In this document: positions 28,613-39,270 of the stretch, piece by piece
Layout: each line of letters starts with the position of its first letter
How positions within the stretch are numbered: position 1 is the stretch's first letter
NCBI RefSeq assembly: GCF_900100705.1
Contig: NZ_FNCH01000010.1
Location: 146,914-210,913, forward strand
Length of the DNA: 64,000 nt
Direction: 5' to 3'
Source of the DNA: Pedobacter terrae
GTDB taxonomy: Bacteria > Bacteroidota > Bacteroidia > Sphingobacteriales > Sphingobacteriaceae
Notes under the pieces: generated by a model
Told to the model about the DNA's origin: nothing
Seen by the model: only the letters and a program-made list of their open reading frames with translations
Databases searched by the model: none
Translations under genes and position numbers: made by a program

Positions 28613-29884
28613 TTAAAGATTAAAATGAAGATTGGCAAATCGGATAAAATTTGTCCAATCATAAACATTGAGGTCGTGTTTTCCTGCCCTGAAATGGTAA
28701 CCTATATCCGAATGAATGATTGGCCTGTTCACACCAGGCATATTCGCAGGAAGCGTCACTTTCCTGCCGTATAAATCGTAAACAGGTTTGGCGTGTATCA
28801 ATGACAAAAAAGAACCATAAGGGTCTGCCCAGCGATCTTCAGTAGCGTTGGTGGTATAAACCGGCCTTGGCGCAATCAAACCAATGAGCATGTGCTGATC
28901 AACAGGCAAGCTGTTTACATCATTGCTGTATTTCTTGTAATTATTGTTAAACCAGTAACCAAACTGTTTATTAATCAGGCTTATGGTTTCTCCATATTTG
29001 CGCCTGGCCAGCGATGCACCCGTACTGCCTGAGCAACTGCTAAACACCATGGCGAAGCGTTGATCCTGGGCTGCCGACCATAGGGCCGTTTTACCACCCC
29101 TTGAATGGCCTACCAGCGCAACCTTGTTAAAATCAATATCTGTATCAGTTTTAAAATAATCCATTACCCTGCTTGCCGCCCAGGCCCACACACCAACGGC
29201 TTTCATGCCATTATCTTTTTCCAGCTCGGCAGGAAACAATTGTTTTAATACGCCGTTCTGGTAGCTATCCTTACGATCAGGCGCTACATCTGAATGATGA
29301 AAGGCAGCTATGGCATAACCGCTATCGATGACCATTTCGGCCGGCCAAAAAGTACTTTTTTCTATTCTCTTCGGATCCGTATTTCTGCTACTCCGGTTGT
29401 TGATCAGTAAAAATACCGGAGCGGGTTTTGTTCGCTTGTTGGGAATAAAGAGCACTAAAGGAAAAGATACTGAACGACCATCATTCCACGCTGTAATTGT
29501 TATCTCTTTCAAATGTGCTTTTCCAGACATGGCAACCTTGTTTTCGTGGGTCACTATAAACTTTAAACTATCAAAATGAGCTGGTGTTTTTCCGTACACG
29601 TGTTCTTCAAACAGGGCTAAAATTTCTGGTCTGCGCTGCTTCTCCCAGGCGGAGACATTTTTAATTTTTTTACCCTTTGCAGTTAGCAGTATATTGGGCA
29701 AAGTATAAGTTGGCACGGTACTTTCGTCATAATTAACGATTTCTCCCATAAACCGGTCTGTTTTCTGCGCATACACTCCAGCCGATAAAAAAACCGGACC
29801 AATTAAGCAGATCAAAGCTTTTTTTATCAGATTGCCGGCGCGCCAACTGCCTTGATGAGCAAAGGATTTTAGTCTGTTCATCAT
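28613..29884 (-). CDS. CE15-type glucuronoyl methylesterase (alpha/beta hydrolase)
   Basis: A secreted serine esterase of 423 residues. The family CE15 consensus is clear: ALVGHSRGGKTALWSAAQDQ with the nucleophile Ser in GHSRGGK, an SSCSGSTGAS segment that follows the nucleophile elbow, and a C-terminal GKHDLNVYDW with the catalytic His. Known CE15 enzymes cleave esters of 4-O-methyl-glucuronic acid. The ATG at 29884 (ATGATG) is used instead of an in-frame TTG at 29890; it lies 2 bases after the SusD stop. A signal peptide (LIGPVFLSAGVYAQ) follows a basic N-terminus of about 25 residues. Its presence supports a glucuronate-containing substrate for this PUL. Confidence 0.85.
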   Translation of the reverse strand: MMNRLKSFAHQGSWRAGNLIKKALICLIGPVFLSAGVYAQKTDRFMGEIVNYDESTVPTYTLPNILLTAKGKKIKNVSAWEKQRRPEILALFEEHVYGKTPAHFDSLKFIVTHENKVAMSGKAHLKEITITAWNDGRSVSFPLVLFIPNKRTKPAPVFLLINNRSSRNTDPKRIEKSTFWPAEMVIDSGYAIAAFHHSDVAPDRKDSYQNGVLKQLFPAELEKDNGMKAVGVWAWAASRVMDYFKTDTDIDFNKVALVGHSRGGKTALWSAAQDQRFAMVFSSCSGSTGASLARRKYGETISLINKQFGYWFNNNYKKYSNDVNSLPVDQHMLIGLIAPRPVYTTNATEDRWADPYGSFLSLIHAKPVYDLYGRKVTLPANMPGVNRPIIHSDIGYHFRAGKHDLNVYDWTNFIRFANLHFNL

Positions 29885-29886
29885 AC

Positions 29887-31548
29887 TCAATACCCTGGGT
29901 TTTGAATCAGTTTATTGGCCTTATTGATTTCTGATTGTTGAAACGGATACCAATAGTTTTTACTGGTAAAGGTCCGGTTTTCAATTACAAATGGGCTATA
30001 AGTTAGCGCAGTACCCACCTTCGTGATTTTCATCCCCCTAATTGCTCCGTTAAAATTACTTTCCCCGTCCTTCCAGCGGCGGACATCAAAAAAACGTTGT
30101 TCTTCAAAACACAATTCCACCCTGCGTTCATTTTTAATCCTGTCGCGCATTTGCGATTGTGTTAATCCGGCCAGTGCAGGCATTCCGGCACGGTTACGCA
30201 CCGCATTTATCGCGTTATAAACTTCTACGTTCGGCCCTCCAAATTCATTCAGGGCCTCTGCATAGATCAGTAAAATTTCTGCATAGCGAAACAATACCCA
30301 GGGTCTTCTTACGCTCGTGGTACCTGTAATGTTGTAAGTAGCGTTACCACTTAAAAATTTCCGCAGGTAATACCCTGATTTTGTACTATTTACGTTGGAA
30401 GGCACATTATCACGTCCACCTTCATAAGTCTCTACAGCCCGGGTTAAGCTTCCTGTTTTAAAATTTGCGCCGTTAACAACGATAAACTGGTTTAAACGCG
30501 GGTCTCTGTTCGCATACGGATTTTGCGGATCGTAGCCTGATGCAGGATCGGTTATGGGTCTGCCATTGGTCATTTCAAATGCGTCTACCAAATTCTGTGT
30601 CGGGTTTGTTCTGCCCAACCCACCGGTAAAGCTAATGGGCGCATTATTGGCTTCTATAGCATTGGTATTGCTTGCCGGCGTAGCGAAGATCACCTCATTA
30701 TTATAGGAGGTTGCAGTGTTGGTGTAATCCCATAAGTTTGGAAACAAAGCCGTACTTAATAAGCTGTGTTTATTTAAGTCGATTAAATCCTTTGCTGCAT
30801 TGGCCGCATTTTGCCAGCGTTGCAGATCATTGCCTGTGTTGTATAAAGGACTTGCATAAACCAGTAGCGTTTTGGCTTTTAGCGCCATCCCTGCAGCCTT
30901 GGTGGCACGTCCGTAATTTGCAGCATCCCAATCTTTTGTGGAGGCTGCAGGAATCTGACTGATGGCCGAGTCGCAATCCTTAACAATTTGTTTGACTACC
31001 TCATCAACTGAATTGCGTGGAATGTTCAGGTCTTCAACCGGCGAAAAGGAACGGGTGGCGAGAACAATGCCCCCATATCTTTTAAACAATTCATAATGTA
31101 ATAAACCCCTCAGAAAAAATGCTTCTCCCCGTAATCCGCGAAGATCACTTGCCGGAAAAATCACTGCCGTGGGCGATCGTTCCAAAAACGTATTGACCAC
31201 CCACAAGCCATTATACAGATTGGTATACTGTTCATCAAAAGTTCTTAAACTGCTCCAGTTGCCATTATTGAAAATATTTACATTACTGTTTAAGTTTGAA
31301 TTTACCGCTTCATCACTTCCGCTGGCCATCAATGCACCTGAGCCATCAACATTGTACCTGGCCAGCATATAATTATAACCATTGTTTAAATACTCGCGCA
31401 CACGTCTGTCAGTATTCCAGATCGCTTCCTCGTTAACAGGGCCTTCACTGTACGAAGGTTCAAAAAATTCATCCTTACAAGCGCTAATGCTCATGAGCAA
31501 AACTGCCAGAACGATATACATATTATATAAATTCTTTTTCATCTTCAT
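29887..31548 (-). CDS. SusD/RagB-family lipoprotein (second PUL pair)
   Basis: A 553-residue surface glycan-binding lipoprotein. The lipobox is SISAC followed by KDEFFEPSY. The SusD helices (LRGLRGEAFFLRGLLHYEL) and the C-terminal hallmark ERRVELCFEEQRFFDVRRW are present. It pairs with the SusC at 31555; the gap is 6 bases. It and the other PUL SusD (34411) are clearly paralogous (FKRYGG and NRAGMPAL versus LRRFGG and LRAKMPVL). Confidence 0.93.
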   Translation of the reverse strand: MKMKKNLYNMYIVLAVLLMSISACKDEFFEPSYSEGPVNEEAIWNTDRRVREYLNNGYNYMLARYNVDGSGALMASGSDEAVNSNLNSNVNIFNNGNWSSLRTFDEQYTNLYNGLWVVNTFLERSPTAVIFPASDLRGLRGEAFFLRGLLHYELFKRYGGIVLATRSFSPVEDLNIPRNSVDEVVKQIVKDCDSAISQIPAASTKDWDAANYGRATKAAGMALKAKTLLVYASPLYNTGNDLQRWQNAANAAKDLIDLNKHSLLSTALFPNLWDYTNTATSYNNEVIFATPASNTNAIEANNAPISFTGGLGRTNPTQNLVDAFEMTNGRPITDPASGYDPQNPYANRDPRLNQFIVVNGANFKTGSLTRAVETYEGGRDNVPSNVNSTKSGYYLRKFLSGNATYNITGTTSVRRPWVLFRYAEILLIYAEALNEFGGPNVEVYNAINAVRNRAGMPALAGLTQSQMRDRIKNERRVELCFEEQRFFDVRRWKDGESNFNGAIRGMKITKVGTALTYSPFVIENRTFTSKNYWYPFQQSEINKANKLIQNPGY

Positions 31549-31554
31549 ATTGAA

Positions 31555-34377
31555 TTAAAATTTAACATTTAAGCCGATTGCAAAGGTTTTTACGTAAGGG
31601 TAAGACGAAAAACGACCTGCATTGGGTGTTTCGGGATCAATACCCAGTTCACCGAGTTTGGAAATGGAGAAGATGTTATTGCCACTTACGAAAATCCTCG
31701 CGCCTTTAAATCGTAAGCGTTGGTTAAAGCTTTGTGGGGTACTATAGCCAATCTCGGCAGATCTGAGTTTTAAAAAATCTCCTGAATACAACCAAAAGGT
31801 GGAGTTGGCCGTGTTGTTTCCATTGTCTGAGATTCCGATACGGGGATATTTTGCCGTGGCCGCTGTGGCCGGGGTCCAGGTATCTAAACTCAGCTGGTTT
31901 AACCCGTTCGGACCCGCATATACAATATCAGAAACATCTACAGTCCTGCCACCAACGCCTTGAAACTGTGCGCCTAAATCAAACTGTTTATACCGGATAT
32001 TAAAACCAAAGCCATAATATATTTTCGGAATATCGGTATAGTCGCTTGAAATGGCGTCGTTTGCATCGATGATTTTATCATTGTTGACATCTCTGTATTT
32101 AAGATCGCCCGGCACAACCAGGCTCGAAAGCGTTTGTTTTGGACTGGCATTAATTTCTGCCTGACTCTGAAAAATACCTTCAGCGATGTAATAATTTCCA
32201 CCATTTACATACCGGCCTATGGTAGACTGGTTAGGCAGTACATTTTCCGTTCTTTCCAAAATAATATTTTTAGCATAGGTAAAGTTGGCGTTGGTACTGA
32301 TCAGCACTTCGCCAATTTTTTTATGGAAAGTTCCGCTGGCATCGAATCCTTTGCTGCTTACCTTGCCCGAATTTACCTGAGCGATGGCTATGCCAACAAT
32401 GCCCGGTAAGTTTGCAGGCCCAAGGATATCTGTTCGTTTTTCATCAAAATAATCTACAGAGAAAGAAAGTGCGCCTTTAAGAAAGTCTACATCTGTACCC
32501 AGATTCAAACGGTCAATTTTTTCCCAGGTGGTTAAAGGATTACCTGCAGGGCTTACCAGCCTGGCTGTGGTTGACGTAGAAAAAGTAGAACCTAGAAATG
32601 GACCTGCATCTCGGGTAAACAGTGTACGGTATGGCAATCTGACCACATTACCACTGGCATCATAAGTTGGACCGATATTACCCGAGCGACCATAAGATCC
32701 GCGCAATTTCAGGTAACTGATCACGGAAGCGCCTTTCATAAAATCTTCTTTAGATATTAACCAGCCGGCTGATACTGCCGGAAAAAAGCCAAAACGTCTT
32801 CCAGGCGCATAGTTTTCAGATCCGGAGTAACTTCCTGTAAATCCCAATCGGTAACGTTGTTTAAAACTGTAATCTGCCCGCCCTACAATCATCCTGGAAC
32901 GATAATCCAGCCGGTCTACCGCAGCACTTACATATTGCTGCGCCCGTACATTTGCCTTTATCTGATGATCTGTAGCAAAGGTTCTGTTATAATCCAAGCC
33001 AAACCAGAGTTCATTATTTTTGGTATTGGTTTGGAAAGCTGCAGTACGGTAAGCAATAACTGCCGGCGTACGATAAGTTTGTACAGGTGTTACGGTTTGA
33101 TTAAAAACTGCATAATTCTGAGATAAGCCGTCACCATAATTACCATAGCCATCATAAGAAAAGAATAAGTTAGCCGAAAGGCCTTTGGTGATAAAATCCA
33201 TTTTCTGATCGGCCATGATACTGGCGAGCAAAATATTAGTGGTGGTTCTCGAAAATCCTGTAGACTGTAACTGGCCCAGGGGATTACTTTGAAAGAGTGA
33301 GGTTCCACCATAAGATCCATCTGCATTTAAAATCGGAAAGGCATTTGGCGGCAAGTTATATAGATTACTCAAAACCGTGCTGGTGCCATCGCCAACATCA
33401 TTACGCACTTCACTCCTCACCCCCGCCAAAAGCGTAAGTGTAAGTGTTTTGGTTACATCATAATCTAAATTGATGCGGAAATTATAACGTTTATAGCCAT
33501 AATTAGAATCGTAATTAGGCGTTTCCGTTTCCTTCAAAAGACCTTGCTGGTTAAAGTAACTCACGGAGCTGAAATATCGCACCCTGTTACTCCCTCCGCT
33601 AAAGGTAAGCGCATACCTTTGGGTGGCTGCCCTTTTGCTCAGAAAACGGTCTAAGTAGTTATTATCTGGATAAAGGTAAGGGTTGGTATGGTTTTTATAA
33701 CCTTCCAGGGCCGCATCATTATAAGCTGGTGCCTGCCCCACATTGGTTAAGCCCCGATTGTATAAAGTAGCAAAATCAAATGAATTTAAGGGTTTGATCA
33801 GGTTGCTGGCAGATTGAAAACCGCCCTGAGCATCAAAAGAAATCAGGTTTTCTCCTATCTTACCTCTTTTTGTGGTGACCAGAATTGCGCCATTGCCTCC
33901 ATTCAGGCCATACCAGTTTAAACCAGCAGCATCTTTCAACACCGTTACACTTTCAATTTCGCTGATATCCATATCTTCGAAATCACGTTCAATTCCGTCG
34001 ACCAAAAAAGCTGGCGTAGCGCCTTGCGCATAAGATGATTTTCCGCGGATTTGATAGGATACGTTTCCTCCCCCTGGCTGATTACCTGTCCACCTGAATA
34101 AAAAGCCACTTAACCTCCCGGCCAGTAACCCAGACAGGTTACTGATCGGTACTTGCGTAAGCTGATTGTAGCGAAGCGAGCTCTGGGCATAATTTAATTC
34201 TGCTCTGCTGCGTGTAGCAAACGGAATTTCTATTAATTTATCTGTCGAGTCTTTGCGGTTGGCTTTCATAATCCTAACGGTATCTTGCTTGTTGTTAGTT
34301 TGTGCAAAGGCCGTGCAGGTTAACAGATAGCTGATGATGCACAGCATAACGCCCGAACATTTAATATATCTTGTCAT
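31555..34377 (-). CDS. SusC-family TonB-linked transporter lacking the N-terminal regulatory-like domain
   Basis: A 940-residue TonB-linked outer membrane protein. After the signal peptide (LLTCTAFAQ) there are only about 50 variable residues before the plug (ISNLSGLLAGRLSGFLFRW, AFLVDGIERDFEDMDIS, SVTVLKDAAGLNWYGLNGG, AILVTTKRGKIGE). The carboxypeptidase-regulatory-like domain found in the other SusCs here is absent, explaining the shorter length. In the plug, AAGLNWYGLNGGNG replaces the usual SA-TA-YG-RG-NG pattern. The barrel ends in FAIGLNVKF. It pairs with the SusD at 29887 and follows the SusD at 34411 by 33 bases. Confidence 0.93.
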   Translation of the reverse strand: MTRYIKCSGVMLCIISYLLTCTAFAQTNNKQDTVRIMKANRKDSTDKLIEIPFATRSRAELNYAQSSLRYNQLTQVPISNLSGLLAGRLSGFLFRWTGNQPGGGNVSYQIRGKSSYAQGATPAFLVDGIERDFEDMDISEIESVTVLKDAAGLNWYGLNGGNGAILVTTKRGKIGENLISFDAQGGFQSASNLIKPLNSFDFATLYNRGLTNVGQAPAYNDAALEGYKNHTNPYLYPDNNYLDRFLSKRAATQRYALTFSGGSNRVRYFSSVSYFNQQGLLKETETPNYDSNYGYKRYNFRINLDYDVTKTLTLTLLAGVRSEVRNDVGDGTSTVLSNLYNLPPNAFPILNADGSYGGTSLFQSNPLGQLQSTGFSRTTTNILLASIMADQKMDFITKGLSANLFFSYDGYGNYGDGLSQNYAVFNQTVTPVQTYRTPAVIAYRTAAFQTNTKNNELWFGLDYNRTFATDHQIKANVRAQQYVSAAVDRLDYRSRMIVGRADYSFKQRYRLGFTGSYSGSENYAPGRRFGFFPAVSAGWLISKEDFMKGASVISYLKLRGSYGRSGNIGPTYDASGNVVRLPYRTLFTRDAGPFLGSTFSTSTTARLVSPAGNPLTTWEKIDRLNLGTDVDFLKGALSFSVDYFDEKRTDILGPANLPGIVGIAIAQVNSGKVSSKGFDASGTFHKKIGEVLISTNANFTYAKNIILERTENVLPNQSTIGRYVNGGNYYIAEGIFQSQAEINASPKQTLSSLVVPGDLKYRDVNNDKIIDANDAISSDYTDIPKIYYGFGFNIRYKQFDLGAQFQGVGGRTVDVSDIVYAGPNGLNQLSLDTWTPATAATAKYPRIGISDNGNNTANSTFWLYSGDFLKLRSAEIGYSTPQSFNQRLRFKGARIFVSGNNIFSISKLGELGIDPETPNAGRFSSYPYVKTFAIGLNVKF

Positions 34378-34410
34378 TTCGTATCTTTTAAATTAATGTA
34401 CATCCAATAA

Positions 34411-36084
34411 CTACCATCCCGGATTCTGTTTCAATGCACCACTGGTTTTATTCATTTCTGTCCGTGGAATAGGGTACAAATACATATTGGTATTGAATAC
34501 TTTTTTAAATGCGGGTAATTCGATCACGTTATAGCTGAAAGAACCATTGGCATTTTTGATCACTTTCATGGCCTTCATTGGCTGGGCCACAATTTCAGGC
34601 CCTTTTTTCCAGCGAAGGATATCCCACCAGCGCATATCTTCGAAAGCGAACTCAACGGCTCTTTCGTTTCTGATGCGTTCGCGCATTTCAGCCTGACTGA
34701 GACCAGCTGGTAAAACAGGCATCTTAGCCCGCAAACGAATGGCATTCACCGCATTGTACACTTCGGCAGTCGGTCCTGATTCTTCATTTAAAGCTTCGGC
34801 ATAGTTGATCAGGACTTCTGCATATCTGTAAAAAACATAATTTAGCAAGGCGGATGCGGTTGAGCCGGAACGTGAAGCCTCAGGCCAGAGCCTTTTCAGG
34901 TAATAACTGGTTTTAGTTATTGAAGTGGCTGTACTGATATCGGTTCCATAGGTGATAATACCCTGGGCATTGGGTTCAGATTGCCAGGTTTGCACCGCCC
35001 TTCCCTGCCAGGTAGCATTATTATAAAGGATGTTCACATAAAACCGTGGATCTCTGTTGAGGTAAGGATTTTGCGGATTGTATCCCGAAGTACCATCGGT
35101 AATGGTTTTGCCATTGGCCATTTCATATAGATCAACATGATTCTGAACAGGCGAAAGGTTAGATTGTGCTCCTCCATAACTTGTAGGAATCAAAAAATCG
35201 CTCAGATAAGTACCAATAAATCCACGGCCGCCACGGGGCCAGATCCGGATATATTCATTAGAGTTGGCTACCGTGAGCACGTTGGCATAGTTTGGCTCCA
35301 ATGAAAATTTATTCAGGTCCATAATTGCCTTTGATGCATCTGCGGCTTTTTTCCATTTTGCCAAATCATTGCCCGGATTATTTAACGGGCTGGCATCAAA
35401 AAGTAAGGCTCTCGCTTTAAGGGCCATTACTGCAGCAGCCGTGGCCCTATTAGCCTGTGCTGCAGGATTGGGCCAGTCGGAATTGGTTAATGGCAACAAC
35501 GTAAGTGCCTGTTCTAGATCGCTTAAAATCAATGCAAATGTTTCTGCATAACTGCTGCGAGGAAGATCTGTAGAGGCTTCTGTAAAGTCTTGAGGCTGGG
35601 TTAATATCACTACTCCTCCAAACCGCCTTAACAGCTCGAAATAGAAATAAGCCCGTAGATAAAGTTGCTCACCTTTAATGTAACCAGGATTATAAAGATC
35701 GGTCCAGGGAACTTTATCCATATTGGTCAGCATCAGGTTTGCATTTCTGATTCCCCGGTACATTTGAGCGTAAATGCCTGTTACATCAGCAGCTCCCGGA
35801 TCTAAAAACTGACCGCTGTTCATCGCCGCCACCTCTATCTGACCATTATTGGCAATAGACTCATCTGTAAATTGTGAGGTCATTCCCTTATAGCCGCTCA
35901 AGCGGCCATAATCCGAAATGGAAAAAGTGTAGGTAAAATCGCCAAAACGGGAAGCCGTTAATGGGTCTTTAAAAACTTCTTCAAGGTCGCTCTGGATGCC
36001 TACATCACGTTGTAAAAAATCCTTTTTGCAGGAATAAGCAATACAGATAACAAATGAAAACAAAAGATATATGATTTTTTTCAT
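34411..36084 (-). CDS. SusD/RagB-family lipoprotein (first PUL pair)
   Basis: A 557-residue SusD-like lipoprotein. The signal ends in CIAYSC followed by KKDFLQRDVG. The TPR region (YIKGEQLYLRAYFYFELLRR) and C-terminal hallmark ERAVEFAFEDMRWWDILRW are typical. It lies 15 bases after the SusC at 36100-39270 and forms the first transporter/binder pair of the operon. Confidence 0.93.
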   Translation of the reverse strand: MKKIIYLLFSFVICIAYSCKKDFLQRDVGIQSDLEEVFKDPLTASRFGDFTYTFSISDYGRLSGYKGMTSQFTDESIANNGQIEVAAMNSGQFLDPGAADVTGIYAQMYRGIRNANLMLTNMDKVPWTDLYNPGYIKGEQLYLRAYFYFELLRRFGGVVILTQPQDFTEASTDLPRSSYAETFALILSDLEQALTLLPLTNSDWPNPAAQANRATAAAVMALKARALLFDASPLNNPGNDLAKWKKAADASKAIMDLNKFSLEPNYANVLTVANSNEYIRIWPRGGRGFIGTYLSDFLIPTSYGGAQSNLSPVQNHVDLYEMANGKTITDGTSGYNPQNPYLNRDPRFYVNILYNNATWQGRAVQTWQSEPNAQGIITYGTDISTATSITKTSYYLKRLWPEASRSGSTASALLNYVFYRYAEVLINYAEALNEESGPTAEVYNAVNAIRLRAKMPVLPAGLSQAEMRERIRNERAVEFAFEDMRWWDILRWKKGPEIVAQPMKAMKVIKNANGSFSYNVIELPAFKKVFNTNMYLYPIPRTEMNKTSGALKQNPGW

Positions 36085-36099
36085 GATGATAACCTTTGA

Positions 36100-39000
36100 T
36101 TAGAGTGATAAATTGAGGCCAAAATTGAAAACCTTAGTGGTAGGAATAGTGGCAATGGAAGAGGCATAGGCATTTCCCGACAAGCTGTTTTCAGGATCTA
36201 TGCCATAAAAATTTGTCCAGGTAATTAAGTTCTGACCGCTAACAAATACGGTAAGGCCATTCAGGCGAATTCTATTGACCCATTTTTTAGGCAAACTGTA
36301 ACTGAACTGCACATTTCGCAATTTGATGTAAGAAGCATCTTGCAATGTGAAGTCGTTTAGGCTTTCGTTAGGATTTGCATTGAGTCCCGGACGAATTACC
36401 GGCCAGCTTGCATTGGTATTACCTGGTGTCCATCTATTTAACATTGGTGCATAATACTGGTTGAGGCCGCTGCTTTGAAACACCACGTTTGAACTCACAT
36501 TTGTTACCGCATTAAAAAGTGCCGATAATTGAAATCCCTTATACCCAAATTGCATGTTAAGGCTTGCATTATATTCCGGGATATTAGGATGCCCAATGGC
36601 GATTACATCCTGGTTATTAATGATTCCGTCGCCGTTAACATCCTGATATTTAAAATCGCCGGGTATAGAAGGATAAGCTGTAATTTTGTTCAGCGGACTG
36701 CTATCGATATCTTTTTGATCTGCATAAAAGCCGAGCACATGGTATCCAAAATAGGTACCGATCGGCTTGCCTGTTACCCGCAGGTTTTCGGCAAGACCAG
36801 GTGCTTCATCCAGTACCCTGCGCTCGTTTCTGGCATAACTCAGGTTGCCCGTAAAGGAATAGGTAAAATCTTTAATCCTATCACGGTAAGTTGCGGAGAT
36901 TTCATATCCATGGTTGTAATTAACGCCATAATTGGTACTTGGCACGGTGGCGCCGTAAGTTGCAAAACTGGTTGCCGAACGGGTAGTTAAAATATCCGAA
37001 CGCTCATCATCAAAAAGATCTGCAGTGATATTTAGCTTATCCTTGAATAAAGAAAGATCAAGTCCGATATTTCGCTTTAAAGACACCTCAAAAGTGATAA
37101 ATGGATTACCGTATTGTAATTGGGTATAGGTTGGCGCACTAAAGTTGCTGTTCGGGTTGCCAAACACTACGTTTGATCCGGCGCCGAACCGGTTCTGGTA
37201 ATAGAACCGACTTGTACCGGGACTGGGAATCCCTACCCTTCCAATCGAGCCACGGAATTTAAACATGCTGATCCAGGTAAATTTTTTCATCCATTCCTCG
37301 TTGGCCAGATTATAACCCAAAGTTGCTGCCGGAAAAAATCCGTAGCGATAACCTTTGGCATAGTTTTCCGAACCATTATAAGTGGCACTGGCAGTTATAA
37401 AGTATTTATTTCCATAGTTATAAGTAGCCTCTGAAATGATGCCCTGGTTGGCATAAGGAGCAGCAGCGGCAGCCGAGCCCTGAAGTTCGCGCTGACCGAT
37501 TAAATTGGCACTCAAATTATGCTTGCCAAATGATCTGCCATAGGTTAAAAACAACTGGAGATTCGTTTTGGTAAAACCACTCCTTGAATAGGCAGGTGCC
37601 CCAAAAAAATCATTATAGGTACCACCAACAGGTGTTAGTGCCAGGCTGGCCCTGTTGAGTTCAAGGTATCCTGTGCTTCCTCTTTGCAGTTTTCCTGATA
37701 ATTGGGTGGCATCGTAACCGAACTGTGCTTTTAAGCTTAGCCCTTTAGTTATAAAATCAAGTTTTTGGCTTACCGTAAAAATTGATTCTGCAATATTATT
37801 ATCGGTAAAAGCATAGCCTCCATACGTTAATAAAGCGTAGGGATTGACGGAATTTATTCCACCAAGTCCATAATTTACGATGTGGTTATAGTTTCCATCC
37901 AACGCAATCACTTTAGGATCATCAGCGTTAAGGTATTCTTTAAAAAACGGCGCTGCCCATGAAGGCATTTTCAACGCCCGGCCCACAAGTCCTTCAATCC
38001 CATTACTTACAACCCCTGCAGGATCATTATATTCGCTCATACCTGCCGGACTGTAACGGTGTTCGTTCCTACCCGCAAGGTTCACTTGAAAGTTGGTGGT
38101 TCTGGTCAGGTCTATGCCTACCCTGGCCCTGAAATTGTAACGGCCGTAGCTCGGGGAAGTAGAATAATCTAAAGGTGTTTTAAATTCCTTAAAATTTCCT
38201 TCCTCGCGCATATGGCTAAATGAGGTAAAGTATTTTACCTTTTCACTACCGCCAGATATGGTTAAGTTCTGTTGGTTCTGCATCCAATGATCTTTAACCA
38301 GTTCATCGTACCACATCACATCCGGATAAAGTAATGGATTCCCGTTGCCGGCCTTAAAAATGGCTAAATCCTCATCGGTAAAGGCTCGGGGTTCGCCCAC
38401 GTTGCGCTGCCCCTCGCTTAACAGCATAGCACTTTCATAAGCGCCCAAAATTTCAGGACGGGAGGTTGCACTGATGATGCCCAGATTACCGGAAAATGTC
38501 ACTTTTGCTGGCCCCTCCACTCCTTTCTTGGTAGTAACCACAAATACACCGTTTGCACCTTTCAAACCATATAAGGCAGTAGATGAGGCATCTTTCAGCA
38601 CATTTATACTTTCAATTTCGTTAGGATCAATATCACCGAAAGATGTACGCTCCACACCATCCACAATAATAAGCGCTGTGGCCGAGGGAGAAACCTGTCC
38701 TCGGATATACAAAGCGGCTCCGTTAATCCCCGGACGTCCGGAAGTTTGCTGTACCACCAGGCCAGGTACACGACCGGCCAAAGCATTGTTCACATTGGTT
38801 ACGGGCGCCTTTAATAAATCCTGACCAGAAACGGTACTGATGGCAGCAGTAACAGCTGATCTTCTTTGTGTAGAATAACCGTTTACCACGACTTCACTAA
38901 GCGAGCTGCTTGCGGAGATCAGTGTGATGTTGATTACACCTGTAGCCCCTATCGTTACCTCTTTGCTTTCAAAACCAATGGTCGAAAAAACAAGCACCTG

Positions 39001-39270
39001 GCCAGGGTTAACATTGATTTTATATTTTCCATCCAGATCGGTCTGGACGCCGGTAGTGGTACCTTTTATTCTGATGGTTGCCCCGGGAATAGGTTGATTT
39101 TTATCATCTTTAACGGTTCCGGTTATTTCCTGAAACCGCATTGCGGGGCGTTTGGCAACAAAGCCACTGGCCATTTTTATGGGCATGGCTGGCAATGCCT
39201 GGGCCTTACACCAAAATGCAGCAACCAAAATAAGCCAGCCTTTGGACCTTAGGTTTATATTTTTTATCAT
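36100..39270 (-). CDS. SusC/RagA-family TonB-linked transporter (first gene of PUL operon)
   Basis: A 1056-residue TonB-linked transporter. It has a signal-like N-terminus, a carboxypeptidase-regulatory-like domain (about 45-130, ITGTVKDDKNQPIPGATIRI), a plug with ALIIVDGVERTSFGDIDPNE and SINVLKDASSTALYGLKGAN and GVFVVTTKKG (about 135-250), then the barrel ending in VFNFGLNLSL. It starts the operon 39270 to 26473 (SusC, SusD, SusC, SusD, CE15, DUF4832). The promoter with the GTACAAAA direct repeat lies about 330 bases upstream, so a leader of roughly 320 nt is expected. Confidence 0.95.
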   Translation of the reverse strand: MIKNINLRSKGWLILVAAFWCKAQALPAMPIKMASGFVAKRPAMRFQEITGTVKDDKNQPIPGATIRIKGTTTGVQTDLDGKYKINVNPGQVLVFSTIGFESKEVTIGATGVINITLISASSSLSEVVVNGYSTQRRSAVTAAISTVSGQDLLKAPVTNVNNALAGRVPGLVVQQTSGRPGINGAALYIRGQVSPSATALIIVDGVERTSFGDIDPNEIESINVLKDASSTALYGLKGANGVFVVTTKKGVEGPAKVTFSGNLGIISATSRPEILGAYESAMLLSEGQRNVGEPRAFTDEDLAIFKAGNGNPLLYPDVMWYDELVKDHWMQNQQNLTISGGSEKVKYFTSFSHMREEGNFKEFKTPLDYSTSPSYGRYNFRARVGIDLTRTTNFQVNLAGRNEHRYSPAGMSEYNDPAGVVSNGIEGLVGRALKMPSWAAPFFKEYLNADDPKVIALDGNYNHIVNYGLGGINSVNPYALLTYGGYAFTDNNIAESIFTVSQKLDFITKGLSLKAQFGYDATQLSGKLQRGSTGYLELNRASLALTPVGGTYNDFFGAPAYSRSGFTKTNLQLFLTYGRSFGKHNLSANLIGQRELQGSAAAAAPYANQGIISEATYNYGNKYFITASATYNGSENYAKGYRYGFFPAATLGYNLANEEWMKKFTWISMFKFRGSIGRVGIPSPGTSRFYYQNRFGAGSNVVFGNPNSNFSAPTYTQLQYGNPFITFEVSLKRNIGLDLSLFKDKLNITADLFDDERSDILTTRSATSFATYGATVPSTNYGVNYNHGYEISATYRDRIKDFTYSFTGNLSYARNERRVLDEAPGLAENLRVTGKPIGTYFGYHVLGFYADQKDIDSSPLNKITAYPSIPGDFKYQDVNGDGIINNQDVIAIGHPNIPEYNASLNMQFGYKGFQLSALFNAVTNVSSNVVFQSSGLNQYYAPMLNRWTPGNTNASWPVIRPGLNANPNESLNDFTLQDASYIKLRNVQFSYSLPKKWVNRIRLNGLTVFVSGQNLITWTNFYGIDPENSLSGNAYASSIATIPTTKVFNFGLNLSL

